A stretch of DNA of 64,000 bases from Photobacterium alginatilyticum (GCF_009910675.1 NZ_RSEJ01000028.1:24811-88810); one strand, 5' to 3'; shown: positions 1 through 9,841, counted from the first letter of the stretch. The notes: generated by a model not told the origin, from the letters alone. Numbers and translations: made by a program.

Positions 1-747
1 CTCCGGTGCTGTCTCCTGCCACGCCTGTTCGAACTGCTCACGGCGCTTCTGGTTCACCAGCGCAACAACAAAGCCCAAGTCCGGGTGCTTCTGCTTCAGC
101 AAACGGCAGGTTTCAATAAACGGTGCCGCCAGCATCCCCATTTCACTGCCACGGCTACCCGGCAATACCGCCAGCCAGCGTTTGTTGCTATCGAGGTTAA
201 GCAGCTCCCTGGCTGCCTGCTGATCCGTCTGCAACGGAATAGCATCTGCCATCGTATGACCAACAAACTCGCAGGGGACATTGAACTTGTCGTAAAAGGC
301 CTTCTCAAACGGCAGGAAGGCCAACACCAGGTTGGTTGCCGCTTCGATTTTGAAAATTCGCTTCTGGCGCCAGGCCCATACTGACGGACTGACATAATGA
401 ACCGTCTTGATCCCGCGCTGTTTAAGATCCAGCTCAAGGCGTAAATTAAAATCCGGGGCATCGATGCCGACAAACACGTCCGGCGGGTTGTCGGTAAAGT
501 ACTTCACCAGCTCCGCCTTCACCTTAAACAGGCGTGGCAGACGTCCCAAGACCTCGACAATCCCCATGACCGCCAGCTCTTCCATGTCAAACAGCGTTTC
601 ACACCCTTCGGCCTGCATACGCGGGCCGGCAATGCCGACAAACTCGGCATCCGGGTATTGCTCTCTGACAGCCTGAATAAAACCGGCACCTAAAATATCG
701 CCGGAGATTTCCCCGGCGACAATTCCTATTCGAAGTGGCTTCGTCAT
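1..747 (-). CDS. lpxB: Lipid-A-disaccharide synthase, 3' end outside window
   Basis: LpxB joins UDP-2,3-diacylglucosamine to lipid X to form the tetraacyl disaccharide of lipid A at the inner face of the inner membrane (family knowledge). I translated 249 N-terminal codons. They open with MTKPLRIGIVAGEISGD, the typical LpxB start with its GEISGD glycosyltransferase loop, and include SPSVWAWRQKR around residue 140. The frame is open to base 1, so the last third or so of the usual ~380 residues is missing. The ATG lies 2 bp after the lpxA stop, so translation is probably coupled. It is the last gene of the lpxD-fabZ-lpxA-lpxB group seen here. Confidence 0.93.
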   Translation of the reverse strand, partial: MTKPLRIGIVAGEISGDILGAGFIQAVREQYPDAEFVGIAGPRMQAEGCETLFDMEELAVMGIVEVLGRLPRLFKVKAELVKYFTDNPPDVFVGIDAPDFNLRLELDLKQRGIKTVHYVSPSVWAWRQKRIFKIEAATNLVLAFLPFEKAFYDKFNVPCEFVGHTMADAIPLQTDQQAARELLNLDSNKRWLAVLPGSRGSEMGMLAAPFIETCRLLKQKHPDLGFVVALVNQKRREQFEQAWQETAPE

Positions 748-749
748 AA

Positions 750-1538
750 TTAGCGAATAATACCGCGTGTTGAATTTTCGAAGAACTCGGTAAACAGCTC
801 GACAGCCTTATGCTCCTTGGCCATCTCTTCAATAACCGGCTTCACTTCAGCCAGGGTCTTGCCCGAACGGTACAGCTCTTTGTACACCGCGCGGATAGCA
901 CGGATTTCGGCTTTCTCGAAACCGCGACGCTTCAGGCCTTCGACATTAATGCCGAACGGTGCACAGTGGTTACCCTGTGCCATCACGTATGGAGGTACGT
1001 CCTGAACCACAATCGAACCGCCGCCCAGCATACAGTGAGCACCAATCGTACAGAACTGGTGGATTGCCGTAATACCGCCAATAATCGCGTGGTCACCGAT
1101 GGTCACATGACCTGCCAGCGTCGCGTTGTTGGCAAAAATACAGCGATCGCCAATCACACAGTCATGGGCAACATGCACATTTACCATGAACAGGTTGTCG
1201 TTACCCACCTTGGTGATGCCGTTATCCTGAACAGTACCACGGTGCATCTGCACGCTCTCGCGGATAGTATTGCGATCACCAATCTCAAGGCGGGTCGGCT
1301 CACCGGCGTATTTCAGATCCTGACACTCTTCGCCAATAGACGCGAACTGAAAAATTCGGTTCTCGCGGCCAATTGTCGTCGGGCCTTTGATCACGACGTG
1401 AGACATGACTTCAGTGCCCTCGCCGATTTCGACATCCGCACCGATATAACTGAAAGGACCAACTTTAACATTGGCGCTAATCTTAACGCCTTCTTCGATA
1501 ATCGCCGAAGGGTGAATTTGTGCCGTTTCGTGAATCAT
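750..1538 (-). CDS. lpxA: UDP-N-acetylglucosamine acyltransferase LpxA
   Basis: LpxA performs the first step of lipid A synthesis, 3-O-acylation of UDP-GlcNAc using 3-hydroxyacyl-ACP, in the cytoplasm. The 262-residue protein (the same length as in E. coli) is built of hexapeptide repeats forming a left-handed beta helix. The catalytic His falls at residue 125 in VHVAHDCVIG, the same position as in E. coli. I chose the ATG giving MIHETAQIHP, because its first base overlaps the last base of the fabZ TGA stop. A longer frame with an upstream ATG would add seven residues inside fabZ and has no family support. Confidence 0.95.
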   Translation of the reverse strand: MIHETAQIHPSAIIEEGVKISANVKVGPFSYIGADVEIGEGTEVMSHVVIKGPTTIGRENRIFQFASIGEECQDLKYAGEPTRLEIGDRNTIRESVQMHRGTVQDNGITKVGNDNLFMVNVHVAHDCVIGDRCIFANNATLAGHVTIGDHAIIGGITAIHQFCTIGAHCMLGGGSIVVQDVPPYVMAQGNHCAPFGINVEGLKRRGFEKAEIRAIRAVYKELYRSGKTLAEVKPVIEEMAKEHKAVELFTEFFENSTRGIIR

Positions 1539-1990
1539 CAGAACTCTCGTCTTGCGCATTTTAGCTCAGCAGAGCACACCACACCGCCGTCAACTTTTGC
1601 TACACCATTGAACATAGCAATACCGCGGCGCTCTTTCAGAAATTCAACCTCAATCACCAGCTGATCACCCGGTACAACCGGTTTGCGAAACTTCGCATTA
1701 TCGATGCTGGCAAAGTAGTACAGCTCATTTTCAGCCGGTGCACCAAAGGTCTTAAATGCCAGCAGGCCTGTTGCCTGGGCCATTGCTTCGAGGATCATCA
1801 CGCCAGGGAAAATCGGCATCTTTGGAAAATGACCGGTAAACTGAGGCTCGTTCACAGATACATTCTTAATCGCAGTTAGCGTTTTGCCTTCTTCGTAATC
1901 TGTTACACGATCAATCATCAGAAACGGGTAACGGTGTGGAAGAAGCTCTTGAATCTCTGTGATATTTAGCGTTTTGTTCTCGCTAGTCAA
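1538..1990 (-). CDS. fabZ: 3-hydroxyacyl-ACP dehydratase FabZ
   Basis: FabZ dehydrates 3-hydroxyacyl-ACP in the fatty-acid elongation cycle and shares that intermediate with LpxA and LpxD, which explains its place between them. The product is a 150-residue hotdog fold, close to the usual 151. The catalytic pair is visible as His54 in TGHFPKMPIFPGV and Glu68 in LEAMAQ. The HRYPFLMIDRV signature is near residue 19. The stop overlaps the lpxA start by one base. A hairpin with a short T-run lies in the gap from lpxD and may tune expression. Confidence 0.95.
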   Translation of the reverse strand: MTSENKTLNITEIQELLPHRYPFLMIDRVTDYEEGKTLTAIKNVSVNEPQFTGHFPKMPIFPGVMILEAMAQATGLLAFKTFGAPAENELYYFASIDNAKFRKPVVPGDQLVIEVEFLKERRGIAMFNGVAKVDGGVVCSAELKCARREF

Positions 1991-2037
1991 AACTGAATTC
2001 CTGTCTAAGTAAGTTTAAAATACTGTATAATTTTAAC

Positions 2038-2070
2038 GCAAAACGGCCTACACGGAGTGCAGGCCTGTTT
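2038..2070 (-). terminator. Hairpin between lpxD and fabZ (attenuator candidate)
   Basis: On the minus strand AAAC and GGCCT pair with AGGCC and GTTT around a three-base loop, with one bulge and one mismatch, followed by TTTT. It lies inside a co-directional operon, so it is more likely partial attenuation or a processing site than a full stop. Confidence 0.4.
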
Positions 2071-2091
2071 CAGCGATGAAATCGGCAGCAA

Positions 2092-3117
2092 TTAGCTGTT
2101 TTCTTCCAATTTCTTTTCAACGGTTTTAAGACGCTTGTTCATCTCGTCTATTTTCATTACCCGAGCCGCTGTTTTACGCCACTCGCGGTTTGGCTGCAAT
2201 GGGATACCCGACGAGAACATACCTTTCTCCTCGATACTACGCATCACCATCCCCATACCGGTAATCGTCACGCCGTCTGCTATTTCAATATGACCATTGA
2301 GCACAGACGCGCCGCCGATAATACAGTATTTACCAATTTTGGTACTGCCTGCGACAATAGTACCACCCGCCATCGCGGTACCATATCCGATCTGCACGTT
2401 ATGGGCGATCTGCATCTGGTTATCGAGGATCACATTATCTTCGATAATGGTGTCATCCAGCGCACCACGATCAATGGTAGTACAGGCACCGATTTCGACA
2501 CGGTTACCAATTCGGACCGAACCAAGCTGCGGGATCTTCACCCACTCGCCCTTGTCATTTGCGTAGCCGAAGCCGTCAGCACCAATCACGGTGCTGGACT
2601 GCACCAGGCACTGCTCACCCAGCACAACATTGTGATAAATAGTCACATTGGCCCACAGCTTGGTATCGGCACCGATAACGGCATTTTTACCGATAAAACA
2701 ACCAGGACCAATCTGTACGTTATCGCCCAGCTGAGCACCGGACTCAATCACCGCATTATGACCGATAGCGACGCCCTCGCCGATAACGGCATCGTCAGCG
2801 ATAAATGCTGATGATGCAATATCAGTAGCGGCTACAGGGGTGGTATCTAATAGCTGAGCGATCAAGGCATAACCCAAATACGGGTCTTTCAGTACCAGGG
2901 CATTGCCTTCAAAGTAAGAAAGATCACCTTCTTTAAGCATCACCGCCGATGCCTTGCACTGCGCAAGGTGCTTGCGGTATTTACTGCTAGACAAGAACGT
3001 GATCTGCCCTTCTCCGGCCTGATCCATACCTGCGATAGATTCAATCACTACGGTGCCATCGCCGCGTAGCTCTGCACCCAGTTTCGCTGCTATTTCAGCA
3101 AGAGTAATTCCAGCCAT
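2092..3117 (-). CDS. lpxD: UDP-3-O-acylglucosamine N-acyltransferase LpxD
   Basis: LpxD adds the second hydroxyacyl chain, at N-2, to UDP-3-O-acylglucosamine in the third step of lipid A synthesis. The 341-residue protein matches the E. coli length. It has an N-terminal uridine-binding domain (about 1-100), a long hexapeptide-repeat beta helix (about 105-310) and a C-terminal helix (KIDEMNKRLKTVEKKL). The catalytic His is at residue 239 in QMQIAHN, exactly as in E. coli LpxD. It follows skp after 134 bp in which I see no gene. Confidence 0.95.
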   Translation of the reverse strand: MAGITLAEIAAKLGAELRGDGTVVIESIAGMDQAGEGQITFLSSSKYRKHLAQCKASAVMLKEGDLSYFEGNALVLKDPYLGYALIAQLLDTTPVAATDIASSAFIADDAVIGEGVAIGHNAVIESGAQLGDNVQIGPGCFIGKNAVIGADTKLWANVTIYHNVVLGEQCLVQSSTVIGADGFGYANDKGEWVKIPQLGSVRIGNRVEIGACTTIDRGALDDTIIEDNVILDNQMQIAHNVQIGYGTAMAGGTIVAGSTKIGKYCIIGGASVLNGHIEIADGVTITGMGMVMRSIEEKGMFSSGIPLQPNREWRKTAARVMKIDEMNKRLKTVEKKLEENS

Positions 3118-3251
3118 TATTTACCTTATTTCTTTGTAGTTGTTCAGCGCCGAACACCCGCCAGATAAAACAAGACGAAAGTGCAGATCGCAATAACTCA
3201 ATCATACACTTTCGGCTCAGGACGGTATCAGCAGAGCTGAATAATTACCGT

Positions 3252-3761
3252 TTATTTAACTGCAGAGATCACCTTGGAAGACAAGTCATCTTTCGGACTT
3301 GCGTGAAGAACTGCATTGGCATCGATAACCATGTCATAACCTTCACGCTTGGCAACATCCTGGATGGCCTTACGGATTTTCTGAACCAGCTTCTGCTCTT
3401 CTTCCGCACCACGGCGACGCTGGTCTTCCTGCAACGCCTTGGCTTTCAGTTTATAGTTAGACTCAAGTGAAGCCATTTCACGTTGTAGCTTAGTGCGATC
3501 GCTTGCACTCATCAGCTCGCCGTCACGCTTCATCTTGTCGACTTTGGTTTTCATGCGACTTTCAATGCCGCGCAGCTCGTCAATACGATCTTTAAATTCA
3601 CCGCGTAGCTTTTCCGCCACATTATACCGTTTTGCCAGCTGAGCCATAGCCTGACCAGTTGCGACATAGCCTACTTTTTGTGCCGCTTCAGCTGCCTGTG
3701 CGTACATCGATGAAGACAGAATTACCAGGCTAAGACCAGCCGCTTTAATCCACTGTTTCAA
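3252..3761 (-). CDS. skp: Periplasmic chaperone Skp (OmpH)
   Basis: Skp is a trimeric jellyfish-shaped chaperone that holds unfolded outer-membrane proteins in the periplasm before delivery to the Bam complex. The 169-residue protein has a cleavable signal peptide (MKQWIKAAGLSLVILSSSMY, probable cut after AQA) and a long charged helical stretch (about 55-130, rich in K, R, E and Q) that forms the tentacles. It lies directly downstream of bamA (17-bp gap), the normal arrangement that couples chaperone and insertase supply. Confidence 0.93.
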   Translation of the reverse strand: MKQWIKAAGLSLVILSSSMYAQAAEAAQKVGYVATGQAMAQLAKRYNVAEKLRGEFKDRIDELRGIESRMKTKVDKMKRDGELMSASDRTKLQREMASLESNYKLKAKALQEDQRRRGAEEEQKLVQKIRKAIQDVAKREGYDMVIDANAVLHASPKDDLSSKVISAVK

Positions 3762-3778
3762 AAGTATCTCCTCAAATT

Positions 3779-6202
3779 TTAGAATGTTCGTCCAATAGTG
3801 AAGGTAAAGAACTCTTCATCATCACCATCGTATTTCTTGATCGGACGAGCAATCGAGAATACGAGCGGTCCCATCGGTGACATCCACTGCAGGGCGGCAC
3901 CGTATGAAGCACGGATCAATGACGGATCGGAATAGTCATTCAGATATCGGCCGTCACCGCTAGCTACATCATATTCCGTATCCCAAACAGTACCGGCATC
4001 GACAAAGATACTGGTTCGGATCTGGTTACGGACTTCCTCCGACGCAAACGGCGTCGGAACAATCAGCTCGGCACTGGCCAAGGCTGTTGCGTTACCACCG
4101 GCGGCATCATCTGTACCCGTGGCACAGTTGTTGTTGCCACCGCCGCTGATCCCGCCAGCATCACAACCACCGACATAAACGGCTTTCGGACCAACCGTAT
4201 TGGAACGGAAGCCACGCAGGGTAGAGAAGCCACCGGCATAGAAGTTTTCATAGAATGGCAATAGCTGATCACTACCGTTGTCGGTCGTACCGTAACCATT
4301 ACCATATCCAAGCTTACCGCGTAGCAATAAGCTGAAGTCATGCCCTTCGTTCAGCGGGAAGTACTGACGAACGTCATATTGTGCCTTGAAATACTGAGCA
4401 TCGGAGCCTGGTATTGTCATCCGGAACGAGGCACGCTGATGGTTACCTGCCGTCGGGAAATAACCACGGTTAAGGTTATTTCGGGTCCAGGACACCGACC
4501 AGTCAAAATCGTCCAGTTCAATCACATTGTCGCCGCGGTCAAAGCCGTGAATGGCCTTGAACTTCTCGATCTGGGCATATTCCTGGGTATTGGAGATCTT
4601 GTTGTGATCGTAACCCAATCCAAATTCGAAGAAATTCAGTTCATCGTACGGGAAGCCCCATGTCAGGCTGGTACCATAGCTCTGGTTGGTATAGTCAGAG
4701 ATATTGGCATCCGACGCCTCGAACTCGTTGTAGTAGACCTTGCCGCCGAGGCTGATACCATCGAGGGTAAAATATGGATCGCGGTATTCCAGGCTGATGT
4801 TCTTCTGGTAATCGTTCATCATCGCATTGATGCCGAAACGGTTACCGGTACCCAGGAAGTTATCCTGCTGGATCCCCGCCTGGAAGCTGATGCCCGATTC
4901 GGTACCGTAACCCACACCAAAGTTGATATTACCGGCATTGGCCTCTTTGACGTTGTACTTGATATCGACCTGATCATCGGTACCCGGAACGCGTACCGTC
5001 TGAACATCAACGTTTTCAAAAAAGCCAGTACGGCTTAGACGCTCTTTACCGCGCTCAACGGACTTCGAGTTCAGCCAACTGCCTTCCATCTGGCGCATCT
5101 CACGGCGAAGTACCTCGTCCTTGGTCGAAGTATTGCCCGAGAACGTAATGTTACGGACATAGATACGCTTGCCCGGATCGACATTGACCGTCAGTGCAAC
5201 CTGCTGGTTTAGATCGTCAAAGTCCGGGATTGTCGTTACTTGCGGGTAGGCATAGCCCAGCTCGCCCAGCTTACGCTTGACCGCTTCTTCCAATGCCGTC
5301 ACTTTGGCCCCGTTGTAGACTTCCCCGGCACTGATAGTCACCAGACTATCAAGATCACCGACTTTACCGGCCAGATCACCACGGAACTTCACGTCCTTCA
5401 CGCTGTACTGCTTGCCCTCGTCAATTTTCAGGGTGATATACACACCTTTCTTGTCCGGCGAGATTGCAACCTGAGTCGCATCAAGCTTGTACTTGAGGTA
5501 ACCACTGTTCAGGTATTGCGAGCGCAATGTTTCCAAATCGCCGGCCAGTACCTGCTTCTGGTATTTCTCATCGGCCAGGAAGTTCCACCACGGCACTTCG
5601 GCCTGGAGGTTGAACTTATCCTGCAGCTCCTGATCAGTAAAAACATCGTTACCAATAAAGTTGATTTGCTGGATTTTCGCCGACACACCTTCGGTAAAGA
5701 CAAACTTCAGATCAGCACGATTACGCGGCAACGGGGTAACAACCGCCTTTACCGTTGCATTGTACTTTCCGACACTGTAGTAAAAATCTTCCAACCCTTT
5801 TTCAATCTTGCTCAGGGTCGTTCTGTCCAGCGCTTCGCCTACCATAATGCGCGAGGCATCAAGGTTTTCTTTAAGCTGCTCTTCTTTGATCGCTTTATTG
5901 CCAGAGAAGGTAATATTGGCAATCGTCGGACGCTCAAGGACTTTCACAAGCAGTGCATTGCCATCACGGTAGACTTTAATATCTTCAAAATTGCCAGAAG
6001 CAAAAAGCGCCTGAATCATTTCCGAGACATCACGCTCATCAACATCGTCACCCACTCGGACCGGCATAGTCAACAATGCCGCACCCAGCGTCACGCGCTG
6101 CAAGCCTTCGAAACGAATATCTTCAACTACAAATTGTTCCGCGCTCTGCGCAACACTACTACCGAGTAAAAGTGATGCGACCAACAGTTTTTTCATCGCC
6201 AT
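3779..6202 (-). CDS. bamA: Outer membrane protein assembly factor BamA
   Basis: BamA is the Omp85 insertase that folds beta-barrel proteins into the outer membrane. The 807-residue precursor has a signal peptide ending SVAQSA, five POTRA domains (about 23-420) and a 16-strand barrel. Barrel marks include the L6 motif LRGFRSN (the VRGF/Y lock) and the terminal aromatic signature FTFTIGRTF. After LRGF, loop L6 carries two cysteines in a Gly/Asn-rich segment (GCDAGG...NNNCATG). E. coli BamA also has a disulfide there, so only the glycine-rich composition differs. The neighbours rseP (36 bp upstream) and skp are the canonical ones. Confidence 0.96.
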   Translation of the reverse strand: MAMKKLLVASLLLGSSVAQSAEQFVVEDIRFEGLQRVTLGAALLTMPVRVGDDVDERDVSEMIQALFASGNFEDIKVYRDGNALLVKVLERPTIANITFSGNKAIKEEQLKENLDASRIMVGEALDRTTLSKIEKGLEDFYYSVGKYNATVKAVVTPLPRNRADLKFVFTEGVSAKIQQINFIGNDVFTDQELQDKFNLQAEVPWWNFLADEKYQKQVLAGDLETLRSQYLNSGYLKYKLDATQVAISPDKKGVYITLKIDEGKQYSVKDVKFRGDLAGKVGDLDSLVTISAGEVYNGAKVTALEEAVKRKLGELGYAYPQVTTIPDFDDLNQQVALTVNVDPGKRIYVRNITFSGNTSTKDEVLRREMRQMEGSWLNSKSVERGKERLSRTGFFENVDVQTVRVPGTDDQVDIKYNVKEANAGNINFGVGYGTESGISFQAGIQQDNFLGTGNRFGINAMMNDYQKNISLEYRDPYFTLDGISLGGKVYYNEFEASDANISDYTNQSYGTSLTWGFPYDELNFFEFGLGYDHNKISNTQEYAQIEKFKAIHGFDRGDNVIELDDFDWSVSWTRNNLNRGYFPTAGNHQRASFRMTIPGSDAQYFKAQYDVRQYFPLNEGHDFSLLLRGKLGYGNGYGTTDNGSDQLLPFYENFYAGGFSTLRGFRSNTVGPKAVYVGGCDAGGISGGGNNNCATGTDDAAGGNATALASAELIVPTPFASEEVRNQIRTSIFVDAGTVWDTEYDVASGDGRYLNDYSDPSLIRASYGAALQWMSPMGPLVFSIARPIKKYDGDDEEFFTFTIGRTF

Positions 6203-6238
6203 TAGTGTTCTGATTATTCCTTGCTAAAAACGCACTTA

Positions 6239-7594
6239 TTAAAGGCGGGTAAAATCATTGAATAGCGCTACGGCCATTAACGCAACCAAAATGGCTGATC
6301 CCACTCTGTAGCCTATATCCTGAACACGTTCAGAAACAGGACGACGAGTTACCGCTTCAATGGCGAAGAACATCAAGTGTCCACCATCTAATACTGGCAG
6401 CGGCAACAAATTAACAATACCCAAGTTCACACTGATCAACGCCAGGAACCCCAGGAAATACACCACGCCATAATCGGCGGTCATCCCGGCCCCCTTGGCG
6501 ATAGAAATCGGGCCACTCAGGTTTTTTATTGCAACATCACCTGTTACCAACTTGGTTACCATATCAAAGGTAAGCGTAACCAGTTGCCAGGTTTTTTCTG
6601 CAGCCTTGCCGACCGCTTCGACAGGGCCGAACTGTAAATTAATCCGATACGACTCCGGCCAAGGTTCAACCTTGGGGGCAAAGCCGGCATAGCCTATCAC
6701 TTCACCATCACGCTGCTCTTTGGCATTTGGCGTTAGCGTTAACTTGACAGGCTCCCCATCTCGCAACACTTCGATATCAAGAGCCTGTGACGGATGTGAG
6801 CGTATCGCATCAACAACCTGCTGCCATTCCGTTATCGGCTTAGCATTGATAGCAACAATTTCGTCATTTAACCTTAAACCAGCGGTAATTGCTGCGCCAT
6901 CATCAACAAGCTGCGAAATAACAAGTGTAATAGCCGGCGAGTAAGGTGCAATCCCCAAAGATGTCAGTACCCGCTCTTGCTCCGGATCAAACGACCAGTC
7001 AGTCAGATCCAGGGTACGCTGCACTTCATACTCGGTACCGGGCTCGATGACAGAAATAACCATTTCTTGGTCACCAATATGGGAAATCATCGCCATGTTA
7101 ACGGATTCCCAATCAGCGGTTTTGATTCCTGAAATGGATTTTAGTTCCATTCCATTACTAATTCCTGCTTCTGCAGCAATAGATTGCGGAGCCACTTCAC
7201 CAATTACCGGGCGAACAGCCGGTACACCGATAAGGTAGACAACCCAGTAGGCAAAGATAGCAAAAACAAAGTTCGCCAGCGGACCGGCCGCAACAATCGC
7301 ACTACGTTGCCATAGCGCCTTGTTGTTAAAAGCCTGGTGCTTTCTCTCTTCGGGCACATCATCAACACGCCCGTCCAGCATTTTGACGTAACCACCCAGC
7401 GGGATCATCGCCAGTGTATACTCGGTGCCGTCCTTGCCGATCTTGCGCCATAGAGACTTACCAAAGCCAATCGAAAATCGCTCGACGAACACGCCACAGC
7501 GACGGGCTACCCAGAAGTGACCAAACTCATGGACCGCAATTAATATCCCCAGTGCCAGCAAAAAGGCACCCAGGTTCCACAAAATACCCATCAT
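6239..7594 (-). CDS. rseP: Site-2 zinc metalloprotease RseP
   Basis: RseP cuts anti-sigma factor RseA within the inner membrane during the sigma-E envelope stress response and also clears signal-peptide remnants. The 451 residues carry the zinc motif HEFGH at 22-26 in the first membrane segment, two PDZ domains (about 115-310), and the second catalytic motif LPLPVLDGGHL near residue 400. The first ATG overlaps the dxr stop as ATGA. A second ATG follows immediately, so the true start could be one codon later. Its position between dxr and bamA is standard. Confidence 0.95.
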   Translation of the reverse strand: MMGILWNLGAFLLALGILIAVHEFGHFWVARRCGVFVERFSIGFGKSLWRKIGKDGTEYTLAMIPLGGYVKMLDGRVDDVPEERKHQAFNNKALWQRSAIVAAGPLANFVFAIFAYWVVYLIGVPAVRPVIGEVAPQSIAAEAGISNGMELKSISGIKTADWESVNMAMISHIGDQEMVISVIEPGTEYEVQRTLDLTDWSFDPEQERVLTSLGIAPYSPAITLVISQLVDDGAAITAGLRLNDEIVAINAKPITEWQQVVDAIRSHPSQALDIEVLRDGEPVKLTLTPNAKEQRDGEVIGYAGFAPKVEPWPESYRINLQFGPVEAVGKAAEKTWQLVTLTFDMVTKLVTGDVAIKNLSGPISIAKGAGMTADYGVVYFLGFLALISVNLGIVNLLPLPVLDGGHLMFFAIEAVTRRPVSERVQDIGYRVGSAILVALMAVALFNDFTRL

Positions 7595-8787
7595 ACAGAT
7601 ACCTTACCAATCACTTCTTGTGCTAATGTCCGGGCCATTCTATCCAGCTCAATAACGCTTTCCAAGTCAGCCGGCTCGCGCATTTGCGCCAGATCGAGAA
7701 CCTGGCTGTTCACACTGGCAATATCGGTAAACCTTAGCTGATTATTCAAAAACGCCGCGACAGCCTCTTCGTTGGCGGCATTCAGCGCTGTTGTTGCTGC
7801 CTGTCCGGCATAACACGCATCCATCGCCAGTTTCAGGCACGGATAGCGCTTAAAATCAGGTTGCAGGAAGGTAAATTCGCCGACTTTGCTAAAGTCCAGC
7901 GGTGCCACCCCTGCCTCTACTCTTTCAGGATAGGACATTGCACAGGCGATAGGCGTTCTCATATCAGGCAGCCCCATTTGCGCCAGCACAGACCCGTCCT
8001 GGTACTGAACCATAGAATGAATGACAGACTGCGGATGGATGATCACGTCCATCAGCTCTCGGGAGGCATTGAATAGCCAGCGAGCCTCAATATATTCCAG
8101 CCCCTTATTCATCATGGTAGCCGAATCAACAGAGATTTTAGGGCCCATCGACCAGTTAGGGTGAGCGATAGCCATTGCTGGCGTTACCGCCGCAAGCTCA
8201 GAGACATCAGTATAGCGGAAAGGGCCTCCGGAGCCGGTTAGCAAAATTTTACTGACCCCGTGTTTGGCCAGATCGCAATGCCCCATTGCACGCTGGATCT
8301 CAGCGGGCAGGCTCTGAAAAATGGCGTTATGCTCGCTGTCGACCGGCAACAGCTCAGCGCCGTATTGCTGGCAGGCGTCAATAAACATCTGCCCTGACAT
8401 AACCAGGGCCTCCTTATTGGCCAGCAAAATACGCTTGCCCGCCTTTACACCGGCCATCGTCGGCAGCAGCCCGGCGGCACCGACAATGGCCGCCATTACC
8501 GTATCAACCTCGTCAAGGGCAGCCACCTGGCACATCCCCTCAACACCGGCGAGTACTGTGGTTGAAATATTATGCTGTTTCAGTAACACGGCGAGCTCAG
8601 ACGCCGCGGATTCCGAGGCCATTGCGGCATACTTCGGCTTCCACCGCTGGCATAGACCAAACATTTTCTGGCTATTAGACCCAGCGGCCAGTGCAACTAC
8701 CTCAAACAAATGCGGGTTTTGTGCCGCTACCGCCAACGTACTACTTCCGATAGAACCAGTCGCACCAAGAATCGTTAACTTACGCAT
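7591..8787 (-). CDS. dxr: 1-deoxy-D-xylulose 5-phosphate reductoisomerase
   Basis: Dxr (IspC) converts DXP to MEP with NADPH, the committed step of the non-mevalonate isoprenoid pathway. The 398-residue protein begins with the nucleotide-binding loop GATGSIGSSTL. It has the metal and substrate motif LPVDSEHNAIFQ near 150, the GSGGPFR loop, and the SATMMNKGLE motif near 225. The stop overlaps the rseP start by four bases. Isoprenoid output feeds UppS, encoded in the same cluster. Confidence 0.95.
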   Translation of the reverse strand: MRKLTILGATGSIGSSTLAVAAQNPHLFEVVALAAGSNSQKMFGLCQRWKPKYAAMASESAASELAVLLKQHNISTTVLAGVEGMCQVAALDEVDTVMAAIVGAAGLLPTMAGVKAGKRILLANKEALVMSGQMFIDACQQYGAELLPVDSEHNAIFQSLPAEIQRAMGHCDLAKHGVSKILLTGSGGPFRYTDVSELAAVTPAMAIAHPNWSMGPKISVDSATMMNKGLEYIEARWLFNASRELMDVIIHPQSVIHSMVQYQDGSVLAQMGLPDMRTPIACAMSYPERVEAGVAPLDFSKVGEFTFLQPDFKRYPCLKLAMDACYAGQAATTALNAANEEAVAAFLNNQLRFTDIASVNSQVLDLAQMREPADLESVIELDRMARTLAQEVIGKVSV

Positions 8788-8810
8788 AAAATCACTTTAT
8801 TTAGCCGTGA

Positions 8811-8833
8811 AAAGCAGCCTACAGGAGGCTGCT
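8811..8833 (-). terminator. Hairpin in cdsA-dxr gap
   Basis: A perfect 7-bp stem (AGCAGCC/GGCTGCT, 7-base loop) is followed on the minus strand only by TTTC. The gap between cdsA and dxr is 132 bp, so this could be partial attenuation. The weak T-run makes it an uncertain terminator. Confidence 0.35.
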
Positions 8834-8919
8834 CAGTAAAACAGGGGGCAGCTAAGCTTGTGTTTGCCCTGTTGGACAAGTCTGCTGTGCGGTTAGCCAC
8901 ACAGCAACAACCAGCTACA

Positions 8920-9768
8920 TCATACTAGCCAGAGGTAAAGCAAAGCAAAAATAGGAAGGGCAGCTGTCAGACTATCAATTCGGTCAAGCACGCCACCATG
9001 ACCGGGAAGGATACTGCCGCTGTCTTTAATGCCCGAGGCTCGCTTGAACATGCTCTCGACCAGATCACCCAGTACAGAGGCAATCACAGTCAGCACCGCA
9101 ATCACCAGCAGGCTGCCCAGGCTGACAAAAGGAATATCCATCACGGCTGCGCCACTCCAAGTCACCAGCACAGCCAGTACAGCACCGCCAACCAGACCCT
9201 CGATTGTCTTGTTAGGGCTCACGGCAGGTGCCATCTTGCGTTTACCGAAACGTTTACCCGAGAAGTAAGCCCCGGTATCCGCCGCCCAAACCAGGAAGCA
9301 CACCAGCATCACCAGCTTGGCACCGTGGTAAGGTGATTCGGCGTAGTTTACGGCACGGAGCATCAAGATACTCCAGAAGAAAGGGAGCAGGGTCAGCAAG
9401 CCAAAAAGGTACTTCAAAGCGGTAGCTTTAGACCAGAGCGAAGAACTAGAAGGGTAAGTGATGGCCAACATGGAAGCACCCAGCCACCAAACACCACCGA
9501 GCAACAGCATATACTGATGCGATAGAGCCAAGGAGGACAGGCTTTCTACATCCGTCGGCATAAAGAAGATTGATGCGCCTAAGGCGATAGCGGGTACTAA
9601 CATCGCGCCCCAGCGCGATTTCGCATCAACAAATTGTGTCCATTCCCAAAAACCGACCATGGTAATCGCGGCTATAGCGAAAACAAAAGCAGGGAAAGGT
9701 AAAAGAAAAATCCCTGCTATTACTAACGGCGCGAGGATAAGTGCGGTAATGATACGTTGCTTAAGCAA
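8920..9768 (-). CDS. cdsA: Phosphatidate cytidylyltransferase CdsA
   Basis: CdsA makes CDP-diacylglycerol from phosphatidate and CTP in the inner membrane, the precursor of the major phospholipids. The 282-residue protein is strongly hydrophobic, with about eight membrane spans. The family signature near the C-terminus reads LGDLVESMFKRASGIKDSG, followed by LPGHGGVLDRIDSL with the metal-binding Asp residues. It follows uppS after a 73-bp gap. Confidence 0.95.
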   Translation of the reverse strand: MLKQRIITALILAPLVIAGIFLLPFPAFVFAIAAITMVGFWEWTQFVDAKSRWGAMLVPAIALGASIFFMPTDVESLSSLALSHQYMLLLGGVWWLGASMLAITYPSSSSLWSKATALKYLFGLLTLLPFFWSILMLRAVNYAESPYHGAKLVMLVCFLVWAADTGAYFSGKRFGKRKMAPAVSPNKTIEGLVGGAVLAVLVTWSGAAVMDIPFVSLGSLLVIAVLTVIASVLGDLVESMFKRASGIKDSGSILPGHGGVLDRIDSLTAALPIFALLYLWLV

Positions 9769-9841
9769 GCTGCGTCCTCTCGTTATTCATCATATGTTAG
9801 TAACGACTCAGCATTTCTGTGCTGCTGTCTGTCTATTGCTA

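Noticed and set aside
810..1664. Long plus-strand frame opposite lpxA and fabZ
   Set aside because: A shadow of well-identified minus-strand genes; no family features.
4063..4341. Unusual cysteine insertion in BamA loop 6
   Set aside because: E. coli BamA also has two cysteines forming a disulfide at this place; only the glycine-rich composition differs.
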